From assembly GCF_008709575.1 (NCBI RefSeq), contig NZ_VYIK01000019.1, positions 7,630 to 44,752 of the forward strand: 37,123 bases of DNA, written 5' to 3'. The notes beneath the pieces are model-generated. The model saw only the letters and a program-made list of their open reading frames with translations, had not been told where the DNA came from and did no database searches. Position 1 is the stretch's first letter, and each line of letters opens with the position of its first letter. Source of the stretch: Mycobacterium sp. GTDB lineage: Bacteria > Actinomycetota > Actinomycetes > Mycobacteriales > Mycobacteriaceae. This document shows, piece after piece, positions 9,499 to 19,932 of this stretch. Position numbers and translations under genes: made by a program.

Positions 9499-9776
9499 AG
9501 GTGCGCCGGTTGCTGCGGACGCAGTGGCCGATCATCGCGGTAGGGCTGATCTTCGTCGCCGGATTCGTGCTGGCCGGAGCGAACTTTTGGCGCCGTGGCG
9601 CGCTGCTGATCGGGTTGGGGGTTGGCGTGGCAGCCGCGTTGCGGTTGGTGTTGCCGGAGAATCGCGCCGGTCTTTTAGCGGTGCGCAGCAAGGGCATCGA
9701 CGTCGCTACCACAACGGCGGTGGCCGCGTCGATGATCTACATCGCGGCGACGATCGATCCACTGGGGACCGGTTAG
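9495..9776 (+). CDS. DUF3017 small membrane protein (Rv3355c-like)
   Basis: A 93-residue protein with three predicted membrane helices: about 10-30 ([19 protein letters not shown]), 34-52 ([18 protein letters not shown]) and 70-87. The segment between helices, [17 protein letters not shown], is characteristic of the actinobacterial DUF3017 family, which is nearly always found next to folD. Function is unknown. It overlaps folD by 4 bp and is probably cotranslated. Its stop codon overlaps the stop codon of the convergent DUF732 gene by 3 bp. Confidence 0.9.
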   Translation: MKVRRLLRTQWPIIAVGLIFVAGFVLAGANFWRRGALLIGLGVGVAAALRLVLPENRAGLLAVRSKGIDVATTTAVAASMIYIAATIDPLGTG

Positions 9777-10144
9777 ATACTCGGAATGCCCGGCAGCTGC
9801 GGCAAGCTGGGCATCTGGCCGTCGGCCAGCGACGACATCACCGAGGGACAGTACGTCGAAATGGCGATAGTGGTGAACATCTGCGCCATCTCCGGCGACA
9901 TGCCGTTGTTGCCGAGGACGCTCGACGCCGCGGAGGCTAACGTTGCGCCCGGCTGGTCCAGCATCGGGCAAATCGACTGGCCCAGCGCGGCGGTGCTGGT
10001 CGGATCCTGGTAGTTGACACCGGCGCTGTCCAAGGCAGACAGGAACTGGTCGTCGATCGCATCTGCCTGCGACGGCGCCGCCAACGTCGCTGCCCCCATG
10101 AGCAAGCCGGCGCACCCTGCCAGCGGAATCCAGTTTCGACGCAT
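9773..10144 (-). CDS. secreted DUF732 protein (Rv3354-like)
   Basis: The 123-residue product has an N-terminal signal peptide (MRRNWIPLAGCAGLLMGAAT, then a likely cleavage after PSQADA). The mature domain resembles DUF732: IDDQFLSALDSAGVNY, then LGQSICPMLDQPG and a second conserved cysteine in ISTYCPSVM. The two cysteines probably form a disulfide outside the cytoplasm. The family is common in mycobacteria, with no established function. A good ribosome binding site (GAGGAG) stands 7 nt before the ATG. The 3' end overlaps the DUF3017 gene. Confidence 0.88.
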   Translation of the reverse strand: MRRNWIPLAGCAGLLMGAATLAAPSQADAIDDQFLSALDSAGVNYQDPTSTAALGQSICPMLDQPGATLASAASSVLGNNGMSPEMAQMFTTIAISTYCPSVMSSLADGQMPSLPQLPGIPSI

Positions 10145-10281
10145 GCCCGGCTCCTCATCTACTAGACCTTCGAGCCATCCTGGGTTAGCGCCGTCACATC
10201 AACAACACGCGACGGTAAAGGTTTGCACACGTTCCACCTGCTGCACGACATCGGGTGCTCCGGGGCGGCGCTGTGGGAATG

Positions 10282-11409
10282 TCACCGGGAATTTTCGGCC
10301 AGAGCGAGCGTTTGGCGCACCAGTTCGCCGACGGCCTCGATTTCCAGCAGGAATCCGTCGTGGCCGTGGATCGAGTCGACAATCTGCAGCCCGCTGCACC
10401 CGGGCAGCAGATCGACCAGTTCCTGCTGCAGCCGCAGCGGATAAAGCCGGTCAGAGGTGATACCGGCGACCACCACCGGCACCGGGCAGCCGCGCAGCGC
10501 CGAGCTGACCCCACCACGACCGCGGCCGACGTCGTGGCCGGATAAAGCTTCGGTGAGTACGACATAACTGCCGGCGTCGAACCGCGACACCAGTTTTTCG
10601 CCCTGGTGCTCCAGATAGCTCTGCACCGCGTAGCGTCCACCGGCCCAAGGATCTTCACCGCCCTGAGCGCGGTTGGCGAAGCGGGTATCCAGCTCGATCT
10701 CACCGCGGTAGGTCAGGTGCGCGATGCGACGAGCGATCTGCAGACCGGTGTCGGGTGTACGACCGGTACCGTAGTAGTCGCCGGCTTGCCAGTTGGGGTC
10801 GGCTTTGATCGCCGCGATTTGGGTGGTCTGGGTGCCGATCTGGTCGGCGGTCGCGCGCGCACCCACCGCCAGCAGCAGCGCCGAGGAGACCCGTTCGGGA
10901 TAGGCGATCATCCATTCCAGCGCCCGGGCGCCGCCCAGCGACCCGCCCACGACGGCGGCGACGTCGGTGATACCCAGCGCCGCCAGCGCGGCCACGTCGG
11001 CCTCCACCTGATCCCGCACCGATATCGACGGAAACCGCGACCCCCAGGGCTTACCGTCACGGGCCAGCGAGCCCGGACCGGTCGAGCCGCGGCAGCCGCC
11101 GAGCACGTTGGTGGCCACCGCACACCAGCGGTCGGTGTCGATCGGCGCCCCCGGCCCGGCGATACCGTCCCACCAGCCCGGCGTGGGATGCCCGGGCCCG
11201 GCGGGGCCGGTGATGTGGGAATCGCCGGTCAGTGCATGCAGCACCACCACCACGTTGTCGCGGGCGGGTGACAATTCGCCCCAGCGCTGCACGGCGATGC
11301 AGACGTCGTCGATCACTTCGCCGCTTTCCAACTTCAGCGAGCCGATGTCGACGACGCCGACCTCGCCTTCGGCGGGCAGCGTCTGGGTCGGTATGTCGGA
11401 AATGGTCAC
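10282..11409 (-). CDS. metX: homoserine O-acetyltransferase
   Basis: This alpha/beta-hydrolase-fold enzyme acetylates homoserine with acetyl-CoA, the first committed step of methionine synthesis. At 375 residues it is close to H37Rv MetA (Rv3341). The catalytic triad can be placed at Ser157 ([12 protein letters not shown]), Asp320 (ITSDRLYP) and His350 (GHDGF). [13 protein letters not shown] and [12 protein letters not shown] are family signatures. The GTG at 11409 gives [16 protein letters not shown], the conserved N-terminus; the open frame continues to 11520 inside metC without similarity. It lies 25 bp after metC in one operon and so is under the same SAM-IV/leader-peptide control. Confidence 0.97.
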   Translation of the reverse strand: MTISDIPTQTLPAEGEVGVVDIGSLKLESGEVIDDVCIAVQRWGELSPARDNVVVVLHALTGDSHITGPAGPGHPTPGWWDGIAGPGAPIDTDRWCAVATNVLGGCRGSTGPGSLARDGKPWGSRFPSISVRDQVEADVAALAALGITDVAAVVGGSLGGARALEWMIAYPERVSSALLLAVGARATADQIGTQTTQIAAIKADPNWQAGDYYGTGRTPDTGLQIARRIAHLTYRGEIELDTRFANRAQGGEDPWAGGRYAVQSYLEHQGEKLVSRFDAGSYVVLTEALSGHDVGRGRGGVSSALRGCPVPVVVAGITSDRLYPLRLQQELVDLLPGCSGLQIVDSIHGHDGFLLEIEAVGELVRQTLALAENSR

Positions 11410-11434
11410 CTCGGTCTTCCTGACTCGGGCCTGC

Positions 11435-12790
11435 TCAGCGCGCCGCCACCGCGTACGGGTCGCCGGTCGATGCGCCGCCGCACGTGCGGGCCGCGGCGAA
11501 GCCCAGCTCGAGGTCGGCAAGGATGTCGTCGATGCCCTCGATGCCGACGGCCAGCCGCACCAACCCCGGGCTGACGCCGGTGGCCAGCTGCTCCTCGGGA
11601 CTGAGCTGGGCGTGGGTCGTCGACGCGGGGTGGATCACCAGCGACCGCACGTCACCGATGTTGGCGACGTGGCTGTGCAGCCGCAGCGCGTTGACGAACG
11701 CCTTGCCGGCCTCCACACCGCCTGCCAGCTCGAACGCCAGCACAGCCCCAGTTCCCTTGGGTGCCAGCTTTTTCCCCCGCTCGTACCACGGTGAGCCGGG
11801 CAGCCCGGCATAGTTGACCGACAGCACGTCGTCGCGGCTGTCGAGGAATTCGGCGACCCGCTGCGCGTTGGCGACGTGTCGTTCCATGCGCAGGCTCAGG
11901 GTCTCCAGACCTTGCGCGACGAGGAACGCATTAAACGGCGAGGCAGCCGCACCCAAGTCTCGCAGCAGTTGAACCCGGGCTTTGATCGCGAACGCCGCCG
12001 GCCCGAGCTCGGCGTAGACCACGCCGTGGTAGCTGGGGTCGGGCATGGTGAACCCGGGGAAACGCCCGCTCGTCCAGTCGAACGTCCCGCCGTCGACGAT
12101 CACCCCGGCGATCGCCACCCCGTGCCCGCCCAGATACTTGGTGGCCGAATGCACCACCACGTCGGCACCCTGGGCGATCGGCTGGATCAGATAAGGGGTG
12201 GCGATGGTGTTGTCGACGATCATCGGCAGACCGTGTTCGTGCGCCACCGCCGACACCCCGGGAGTGTCGAGGATGTCGATCTTCGGGTTGGAGATGGTCT
12301 CGGCGAAAAACGCCTTGGTGTTCGGCCGCACCGCGGACCGCCACGAGTCCAGGTCGTCGGGATCAGGCACAAAACTGACCTCGATCCCCAGCTTGGCCAG
12401 CGAGTAGTGAAACAGGTTGTAGGTCCCGCCGTAGAGCCGCGTGCTGGACACGATGTGGTCGCCGGCGCCGGCCAGGTTCAGGATCGCCAACGTCTCCGCG
12501 GCCTGGCCGGAGGCCACGAACAGCGCCGCCGCGCCGCCCTCGAGCGCGGCGATCCGCTGCTCGACGACATCGGTGGTCGGATTACCCATCCGGGTGTAGA
12601 TGTTGCCCGGAATCTCGAGCCCGAACAACGCCGCCGCGTGGTTGGTGTCGTCAAAGGTGTAGGACGTGGTCTGGTAAATCGGCAGCGCGCGGGCGTTGGT
12701 AGTCGGGTCCGGCTGCTGGCCCGCGTGGATCTGTTTGGTCTCGAACGACCAGTGCGCGGTCGGGTCGTTGTCGGTGTTGTCAGAGCTCAT
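11435..12790 (-). CDS. metC: O-acetylhomoserine sulfhydrylase
   Basis: This PLP-dependent enzyme of the Cys/Met metabolism family joins sulfide to O-acetylhomoserine to give homocysteine. It equals H37Rv Rv3340, named metC, although its activity is that of MetY/MetZ. The 451 residues contain [12 protein letters not shown], the substrate loop [13 protein letters not shown], and the PLP lysine in [13 protein letters not shown]. The ATG at 12790 starts [19 protein letters not shown], as in relatives; the frame extends to 12841 through the leader without similarity. A weak AGAAAG ribosome binding site stands about 8 nt upstream. It is the first structural gene behind a 295-nt leader with a SAM-IV riboswitch and a cysteine-rich upstream ORF. 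Confidence 0.96.
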   Translation of the reverse strand: MSSDNTDNDPTAHWSFETKQIHAGQQPDPTTNARALPIYQTTSYTFDDTNHAAALFGLEIPGNIYTRMGNPTTDVVEQRIAALEGGAAALFVASGQAAETLAILNLAGAGDHIVSSTRLYGGTYNLFHYSLAKLGIEVSFVPDPDDLDSWRSAVRPNTKAFFAETISNPKIDILDTPGVSAVAHEHGLPMIVDNTIATPYLIQPIAQGADVVVHSATKYLGGHGVAIAGVIVDGGTFDWTSGRFPGFTMPDPSYHGVVYAELGPAAFAIKARVQLLRDLGAAASPFNAFLVAQGLETLSLRMERHVANAQRVAEFLDSRDDVLSVNYAGLPGSPWYERGKKLAPKGTGAVLAFELAGGVEAGKAFVNALRLHSHVANIGDVRSLVIHPASTTHAQLSPEEQLATGVSPGLVRLAVGIEGIDDILADLELGFAAARTCGGASTGDPYAVAAR

Positions 12791-12884
12791 GTGGATGCTT
12801 TCTGCTGGAAGGCTTGCTGGTGGGCGGTGGCGGGCGCTCACGGCGGGACGCCATCCCGCGACGACGTCGACCGGAGACCCGCGT
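12791..12884 (-). promoter_or_regulatory. 3' part of the metC leader with candidate switching elements
   Basis: This leader segment lies between the small ORF and metC. It holds a 6-bp hairpin at 12843-12859 (GCGGGA, 5-nt loop, TCCCGC) with no following U tract. The leader RNA segment CCAGCAAGCC (12811-12820) lies just upstream of the metC ribosome binding site (12798-12803). It is perfectly complementary to a 10-nt strand inside the riboswitch (13050-13059). Its inner 8 nt can also pair, with one G-U, with the cysteine codons of the upstream ORF (12895-12902). The pairings are read from the sequence; a regulatory role is inferred. Confidence 0.4.
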
Positions 12885-12929
12885 TCAGCGGCAACAACAA
12901 GCGAATGACGAACCCAAACAGGCGCGCAT
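12885..12929 (-). CDS. cysteine-rich leader peptide (MRACLGSSFACCCR)
   Basis: A 14-codon ORF in the metC leader RNA encodes MRACLGSSFACCCR, with three consecutive Cys codons (TGT TGT TGC) two codons before the stop and a fourth Cys at position 4. It begins 36 nt after the riboswitch and has an AGGGAA ribosome-binding-like sequence upstream of its ATG. Polycysteine short ORFs in mycobacteria are known to work as cysteine-responsive attenuators: ribosomes slow on the Cys codons and free the downstream ribosome binding site. The same role here is inferred. Unlike the described leaderless examples, this one lies inside a longer leader. It is too short to be an enzyme. Confidence 0.65.
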   Translation of the reverse strand: MRACLGSSFACCCR

Positions 12930-12965
12930 CAGGTTTCCCTGTCTACTCGGGGGCCCGTCAAGGCG

Positions 12966-13085
12966 GACCCGCGCTTGCCGCGTAGCCGGTGGTGGCTACT
13001 AGACCTGGTCATCACCCGGGGCACCCCACCGCGGTTGGAGGGTTGCCGACCAGCAAGCCGGGGCTTGTCGCTGGCACTCATGACC
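12966..13085 (-). ncRNA. SAM-IV riboswitch
   Basis: The leader RNA from 13085 to 12966 matches the actinobacterial SAM-IV aptamer almost base for base as I know it from Mycobacterium. P1 forms between GGTCAT at the 5' end and ATGACC near 13005-13010. The internal hairpin GCCAGC...GCTGG follows, then the conserved core GGCAACCCTCC, then a hairpin GTAGCC-N6-GGCTAC and the 3' pseudoknot strand GCGGCAAGCGCGGGTC. SAM-IV binds S-adenosylmethionine and represses sulfur and methionine genes, which fits metC-metX directly downstream. No U-rich terminator follows, so control is probably through translation or a factor-dependent mechanism. Confidence 0.93.
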
Positions 13086-13092
13086 GAGAGAA

Positions 13093-13098
13093 ATCGTA
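13093..13098 (-). promoter_or_regulatory. predicted -10 element of metC-metX
   Basis: TACGAT on the minus strand fits the mycobacterial TANNNT -10 pattern. It lies 7 nt upstream of the first riboswitch nucleotide (13085), so transcription would begin at the 5' base of P1. The -35 region is poorly conserved. Confidence 0.55.
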
Positions 13099-13140
13099 TC
13101 GCATGTCGCCGAGGTGATGCCACTGATCCGCCCGACGATG

Positions 13141-13159
13141 CCCGCCGCTGTGCGGCGGG
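13141..13159. other. perfect 8-bp hairpin in the metC/icd2 divergent region
   Basis: CCCGCCGC-TGT-GCGGCGGG is a perfect inverted repeat between the metC promoter and the icd2 promoter. It has no U tract. It could be a factor-binding site, a transcription insulator or a cruciform; no function is shown. Confidence 0.45.
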
Positions 13160-13194
13160 AGGAGGAGGCGGGAGGACTGCCCTGCTACCCGATG

Positions 13195-13210
13195 GGCGAT
13201 ACTGATCGCC
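13195..13210 (+). promoter_or_regulatory. candidate icd2 promoter and operator
   Basis: The palindrome GGCGAT-ACTG-ATCGCC overlaps GATACT (13198-13203), a plausible -10 element for icd2, leaving an untranslated leader of about 53 nt. A repressor dimer bound here would block the polymerase. Both assignments are predictions. Confidence 0.35.
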
Positions 13211-13262
13211 GTCGACACGCGTAGTCCTTAAGAACCACACCCACGATGCCGGGAGAAAGACC

Positions 13263-15497
13263 ATGTCCGCCCAGCAGCCGACCATTGTCTACACGCTGAC
13301 CGACGAGGCGCCGATGCTGGCGACGTATGCCTTTCTGCCGGTACTGCGCGCCTTCACCGAGCCGGCCGGCATCGCCGTCAAAGTCGCTGACATCTCCCTG
13401 GCGACCCGAATCCTGGCCGAGTTTCCCGACTACCTGACCGATGAGCAGCGCGTACCGGACAACCTTGCCGAACTGAGTCGGCTGACGCAGTTGCCCGACA
13501 CCACCATCATCAAGCTGCCCAACATCAGTGCCTCGGTGCCACAGCTCGTGGCCGCCATCACGGAATTGCAGGACAAGGGCTTCAAGCTGCCGGACTACCC
13601 CCAAGATCCCACGACCGACCAGGAAAAGGACATCCGCAATCGCTACGCCCGCTGTTTGGGCAGCGCGGTGAACCCGGTGTTGCGGCAGGGTAACTCGGAC
13701 CGGCGCGCGCCCAGGGCGGTCAAGGAGTACGCGCGCAAGAATCCGCACAGCATGGGGGAGTGGTCGATGGCGTCGCGCACCCATGTGGCGACCATGCGGC
13801 ACGGCGACTTCTATCACGGGGAGAAGTCGATGACCTTGGACCGCGCGCGCGACGTGAAGATGGAGCTGGTCACCGCAAGCGGTGCGACTGTCGTGCTCAA
13901 GCCCAAAGTCTCGCTGTCTGACGGCGACATCATCGACAGCATGTTCATGAGTGTGAAAGCGCTGCGTGAATTCTACGAACAGCAAATGGAGGACGCCCGC
14001 GCGACCGGTGTCATGTTCTCCCTGCACGTCAAAGCGACGATGATGAAGGTCTCACACCCGATCGTGTTCGGACACGCGGTCAAGGTCTTTTACAAGGAAG
14101 CCTTTGCCAAGCACCAGGAACTGTTCGACAAGCTGGGCGTCAACGTCAACAACGGCCTGTCCGATCTTTACCAGAAGATCGAGTCGTTGCCCGCCTCGCA
14201 ACGCGACGAGATCATCGACGACCTGCACCGTTGTCACGAGCACCGTCCCGAGCTGGCCATGGTGGATTCGGCGCGGGGCATCTCGAACTTCCATTCGCCC
14301 AGCGACGTGATCGTGGACGCGTCGATGCCGGCAATGATCCGGGCGGGCGGCAAGATGTACGGCGCTGACGGCAAGCTCAAGGACACCAAGGCCGTCAACC
14401 CCGAATCCACCTTCAGTCGCATCTACCAGGAGATCATCAACTTCTGCAAGACCCATGGCCAGTTCGATCCGACCACGATGGGCACCGTGCCCAACGTGGG
14501 CCTGATGGCGCAGCAGGCCGAAGAGTACGGCAGCCACGACAAGACATTCGAGGTTCCCGCCGACGGTGTGGCCAACATCGTCGACCTCGACACCGGCGAA
14601 GTACTGCTGACGCAGACCGTGGCAGCCGGCGATATCTGGCGCATGCCGGTCGTCACCGACGCAGCGATCCGGGACTGGGTCAAGCTGGCCGTGACCCGCG
14701 CGCGCCGCTCCGGCATGCCCTTGGTGTTCTGGCTGGACAGCGAACGTCCGCATGAGGCCGAGCTGCGCAGGAAGGTGAAGAGGTATTTGGGGGACCACGA
14801 CACCGAGGGCCTCGAGATCCACATCATGGCCCAAGTCTGCGCGATGCGCTACACGCTCGAGCGTGTCCTGCGCGGCAAGGACACCATCGCAGCGACCGGC
14901 AACATCCTGCGCGACTACCTCACCGACTTGTTCCCGATCCTGGAGTTGGGCACCAGCGCCAAGATGCTCTCCATCGTGCCGCTGATGGCCGGCGGCGGGA
15001 TGTACGAGACGGGGGCGGGCGGTTCGGCACCCAAGCACGTCAAGCAGCTGCTCGAGGAGAACCACCTGCGCTGGGATTCGCTCGGCGAGTTCCTCGCGCT
15101 GGCCGCCAGCCTGGAAGACATGGGCGCCAAGACGGGCAACGAGCATGCCACGATTCTGGCCAAGACCCTCGATGCCGCCATCGGTAAGCTGCTGGACAAC
15201 AATAAGAGTCCCTCGCGCAAGACCGGTGAGCTCGACAACCGGGGAAGCCAGTTCTACCTCGCCATGTACTGGGCCCAAGAACTCGCCGCGCAAAACGATG
15301 ATCAGGGGTTGCGCGAACACTTCGCCGTCCTCGCCGACACGTTGACCAGGAACGAGGATGTGATTGTGGCCGAATTGGCTGCGGCGCAGGGCGAGCCGGT
15401 GGACATCGGTGGCTATTACGCGCCCGACCAACGCCTCACGACGGCGGTGATGCGGCCGAGCAAAACGTTCAATGCCGCACTCGCGGCGCACGGCTGA
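13263..15497 (+). CDS. icd2: monomeric NADP-dependent isocitrate dehydrogenase
   Basis: This 744-residue protein is the large monomeric type of isocitrate dehydrogenase (Rv0066c type), which oxidatively decarboxylates isocitrate to 2-oxoglutarate and makes NADPH. Characteristic stretches are [52 protein letters not shown] (substrate binding), [32 protein letters not shown] and [15 protein letters not shown]. The ATG follows a clear GGGAGAAAG ribosome binding site. In H37Rv the equivalent gene lies far away (Rv0066c); here it stands directly in front of icd1, with 117 bp between them. It is divergent from the metC operon. Confidence 0.97.
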   Translation: MSAQQPTIVYTLTDEAPMLATYAFLPVLRAFTEPAGIAVKVADISLATRILAEFPDYLTDEQRVPDNLAELSRLTQLPDTTIIKLPNISASVPQLVAAITELQDKGFKLPDYPQDPTTDQEKDIRNRYARCLGSAVNPVLRQGNSDRRAPRAVKEYARKNPHSMGEWSMASRTHVATMRHGDFYHGEKSMTLDRARDVKMELVTASGATVVLKPKVSLSDGDIIDSMFMSVKALREFYEQQMEDARATGVMFSLHVKATMMKVSHPIVFGHAVKVFYKEAFAKHQELFDKLGVNVNNGLSDLYQKIESLPASQRDEIIDDLHRCHEHRPELAMVDSARGISNFHSPSDVIVDASMPAMIRAGGKMYGADGKLKDTKAVNPESTFSRIYQEIINFCKTHGQFDPTTMGTVPNVGLMAQQAEEYGSHDKTFEVPADGVANIVDLDTGEVLLTQTVAAGDIWRMPVVTDAAIRDWVKLAVTRARRSGMPLVFWLDSERPHEAELRRKVKRYLGDHDTEGLEIHIMAQVCAMRYTLERVLRGKDTIAATGNILRDYLTDLFPILELGTSAKMLSIVPLMAGGGMYETGAGGSAPKHVKQLLEENHLRWDSLGEFLALAASLEDMGAKTGNEHATILAKTLDAAIGKLLDNNKSPSRKTGELDNRGSQFYLAMYWAQELAAQNDDQGLREHFAVLADTLTRNEDVIVAELAAAQGEPVDIGGYYAPDQRLTTAVMRPSKTFNAALAAHG

Positions 15498-15533
15498 CGG
15501 CGGTCCGGCGAGCTGCGGATAGCTGGGCTCGCC

Positions 15534-15548
15534 GGCGCCGGGGGCGCC
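15534..15548 (+). terminator. possible terminator hairpin after icd2
   Basis: GGCGCC-GGG-GGCGCC forms a 6-bp all-GC stem 36 bp after the icd2 stop and before the icd1 ribosome binding site. The following bases (CCTTGT) are not a U tract, so it may only pause transcription or act as an RNA-stabilising end. A weaker AGCT-N6-AGCT repeat lies just upstream. Confidence 0.3.
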
Positions 15549-15614
15549 CCTTGTAATGTTGGCCGGAGACGACCGCGCCCGCGCAGCTCACCGTCTAGGA
15601 GGACTGGGATCCAG

Positions 15615-16841
15615 ATGTCCAGCGGACCCAAGATCAAAGTCGAAGGCACGGTAGTAGAGCTCGATGGCGACGAGATGACGCGGGTGATCTGGCAATGGAT
15701 CAAAGACTTGCTCATCTTCCCGCACTTGGACATCAACCTGGACTACTACGACCTGGGCATCCAGAACCGCGACGCCACCGACGATCAGGTGACGATCGAC
15801 GCGGCGTACGCGATCAAAAAACACGGGGTCGGCGTCAAGTGCGCCACGATCACTCCCGACGAGGCCCGTGTCGAGGAGTTCAATCTCAAGACCATGTGGC
15901 CCTCGCCGAATGGGACGATCCGAAACATTCTGGGCGGGACGATCTTCCGCGAACCGATCGTGATCTCGAATATTCCTCGGCTGGTCCCGGGATGGACGAA
16001 GCCGATTGTTATCGGCCGCCACGCCTTCGGCGATCAGTACCGGGCCACCAACTTCAAGGTCGACAAGCCCGGGAAGGTCACCCTGACCTTCACTCCCGAC
16101 GACGGCAGCGGCCCGATCGTCCACGAGATGGTCTCCATCCCCCGAGACGGCGGAGTCGTGATGGGGATGTACAACTTCAAGGCATCCATCCAGGACTTCG
16201 CCCGAGCTTCGTTCGCCTACGGGCTGCAACAGAACTATCCGGTGTACCTGTCGACCAAGAACACCATCCTCAAGGCCTACGACGGCATGTTCAAAGACGA
16301 ATTCCAGCGCATCTACGAAACGGAATTCAAGGACAAGTTCGAGGCCGCAGGGCTTTTCTACGAGCATCGGTTGATCGACGACATGGTCGCCGCGTGTCTG
16401 AAGTGGGCGGGCGGCTACGTGTGGGCCTGCAAGAACTACGACGGCGACGTGCAATCCGACACCGTTGCGCAGGGCTACGGCTCGCTGGGGCTGATGACGT
16501 CGGTGCTGATGACGGCCGACGGCAAGACAGTGGAGGCCGAGGCCGCGCATGGCACCGTCACCCGGCATTTCCGCCAGTACCAGCAGGGCCAACCCACCTC
16601 GACGAACCCGATCGCCTCGATCTTCGCCTGGACCCGCGGACTTGCGCACCGCGGCAAGTTGGACAACACTCCCGCGGTGATCGAGTTCGCCCAGAAGCTC
16701 GAAGAGGTCGTGATCTCCACGGTCGAGGCCGGGCGGATGACCAAAGATCTCGCGCTGTTGATCGGCGCGGACCAGGCCTGGCAGACCAGTCAGGACTTCC
16801 TCAACACGGTCGCCGAGAACTTGGACAAGGCACTCAGCTAG
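15615..16841 (+). CDS. icd1: dimeric NADP-dependent isocitrate dehydrogenase
   Basis: The 408-residue enzyme belongs to the eukaryote-like dimeric NADP-ICDH branch and corresponds to Rv3339c. Motifs include [29 protein letters not shown], the substrate loop [22 protein letters not shown], the catalytic [52 protein letters not shown] (metal-binding aspartates) and [13 protein letters not shown]. It catalyses the same reaction as the adjacent icd2 but is an unrelated protein in length and domain order. An AGGAGG motif at 15597-15602 lies 12 nt before the ATG, rather far. The last 8 bp overlap the convergent hydrolase gene. Confidence 0.97.
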   Translation: MSSGPKIKVEGTVVELDGDEMTRVIWQWIKDLLIFPHLDINLDYYDLGIQNRDATDDQVTIDAAYAIKKHGVGVKCATITPDEARVEEFNLKTMWPSPNGTIRNILGGTIFREPIVISNIPRLVPGWTKPIVIGRHAFGDQYRATNFKVDKPGKVTLTFTPDDGSGPIVHEMVSIPRDGGVVMGMYNFKASIQDFARASFAYGLQQNYPVYLSTKNTILKAYDGMFKDEFQRIYETEFKDKFEAAGLFYEHRLIDDMVAACLKWAGGYVWACKNYDGDVQSDTVAQGYGSLGLMTSVLMTADGKTVEAEAAHGTVTRHFRQYQQGQPTSTNPIASIFAWTRGLAHRGKLDNTPAVIEFAQKLEEVVISTVEAGRMTKDLALLIGADQAWQTSQDFLNTVAENLDKALS

Positions 16842-17676
16842 ACCTGAATTCAAGCGCGGCGACCGGCCGGCTGTGCTGGTCGAGGAAGGCGGTGATGACC
16901 TCGGCGACCTGGAGCGGCGCCTCGAACATCGGGATGTGCCCGAGACCCTCGAGCATGGTCACCACCGTGTGGTTGGGCAAGTGAGCGGTGAAGTGCCGGC
17001 CGAACCGGCGCGGGGGAACCACCCGGTCTTTGCCGCACAGCAGCAGATGTGCGGGTACCGCGGTCTCGGCCAGTCCCCGCAAGCCGGGCAGTAGCAGCGA
17101 TTTGACCAGCAGCTGGAAGTAGGCCGGGCAATGCGTCACGTCCTCGATGATGGCGTGCAGCTCCTCGTCGCTGACGCCGTCCGCCGATCCGCTGATCGGC
17201 AATGTTGCCAGCCGGCGGCTGTACGGCAGCCGCAGCGCATGCGGTCCGAGCAACCGGGCCACCACCCATATCGGCAAGCCCGTGACGAACTTGGCGATCA
17301 CCTCGAATTTGGTCGGGCTCCAGCGGTTCCAGCCGCCGGCCGGGGCGATGCCGGTGACGGTGCGCGCCCGGCCGCGACTTTCCAGTTCGAACGCCACCCA
17401 GCCGCCCAGCGAATTGCCGACGATGTGGGCGGTATTCCAGCCGTGGACGTCGAGGTCGCGCTCGACGTGATCGGCCAACACCGCCGCGCTGAGAAACCGG
17501 GTACCGGCGCGCGGTCCGCCGTTGTGGCCGGCCATCGTCGGGGCCAATACCTCGTATCGGCCGGTATCGGCCAATTGCCGGGCCACCGTCTGCCAGACCA
17601 GCTGCGACATCAGAAACGGATGCAGCAGCAAAACCGGCTCGCCGGCTCCCAGGTGTATCGGATCACGACGGCGCAT
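16834..17676 (-). CDS. alpha/beta hydrolase (Rv3338/Rv3337-like, intact)
   Basis: With the ATG at 17676 this is a 280-residue alpha/beta-hydrolase-fold protein. The oxyanion region reads VLLLHPF, the nucleophile elbow VGNSLGGW (Ser), the acid is probably the Asp in CGKDRVVPP, and the base is the His in [11 protein letters not shown] near the C-terminus. All three catalytic positions are present. As I recall, the H37Rv equivalent is annotated as two shorter genes (Rv3338 and Rv3337); here one frame carries everything. The frame is open to 17826, but that would run into trpS and reads unlike protein. The substrate is unknown. Confidence 0.85.
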   Translation of the reverse strand: MRRRDPIHLGAGEPVLLLHPFLMSQLVWQTVARQLADTGRYEVLAPTMAGHNGGPRAGTRFLSAAVLADHVERDLDVHGWNTAHIVGNSLGGWVAFELESRGRARTVTGIAPAGGWNRWSPTKFEVIAKFVTGLPIWVVARLLGPHALRLPYSRRLATLPISGSADGVSDEELHAIIEDVTHCPAYFQLLVKSLLLPGLRGLAETAVPAHLLLCGKDRVVPPRRFGRHFTAHLPNHTVVTMLEGLGHIPMFEAPLQVAEVITAFLDQHSRPVAALEFRSS

Positions 17677-17695
17677 GTCGCCGACACTAAGGTGA

Positions 17696-19797
<2,102 letters not shown>

Positions 19798-19798
19798 G

Positions 19799-19818
19799 CC
19801 ACGGTCCGATCGCCGTGG
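19799..19818 (+). terminator. hairpin after the YihY-family gene
   Basis: CCACGG, an 8-nt loop, then CCGTGG forms a 6-bp stem directly after the stop codon at 19797. There is no U tract, so a terminator role is uncertain, but its position between two same-strand genes fits an operon end. Confidence 0.35.
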
Positions 19819-19885
19819 ATGCTGCCGACATCGGCGACGGGCGCTTTAATACACAGATTTGGCCAACGTCGGCGCACGGTTGTGT

Positions 19886-19925
19886 CACCCTCGTAGCACA
19901 AACGTTGAAACCACGACCAAGGGTG
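19886..19925 (+). promoter_or_regulatory. possible hairpin masking the aqpZ ribosome binding site
   Basis: CACCCT at 19886-19891 is complementary to AGGGTG at 19920-19925, which contains most of the aqpZ ribosome binding site; two flanking G-U pairs would make 8 bp. The long loop makes the stem weak on its own. A further TTGTG-N12-CACAA repeat overlaps it. Confidence 0.25.
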
Positions 19926-19932
19926 GTTGGCG

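Noticed and set aside
10194..10703. Open frame over the metX 3' end as a possible extra gene
   Set aside because: It is read in another frame of metX, and the metX frame carries the full catalytic triad.
12843..12859. Hairpin in the metC leader as an intrinsic terminator
   Set aside because: It has a 6-bp stem with no U tract; better explained as part of the leader fold.
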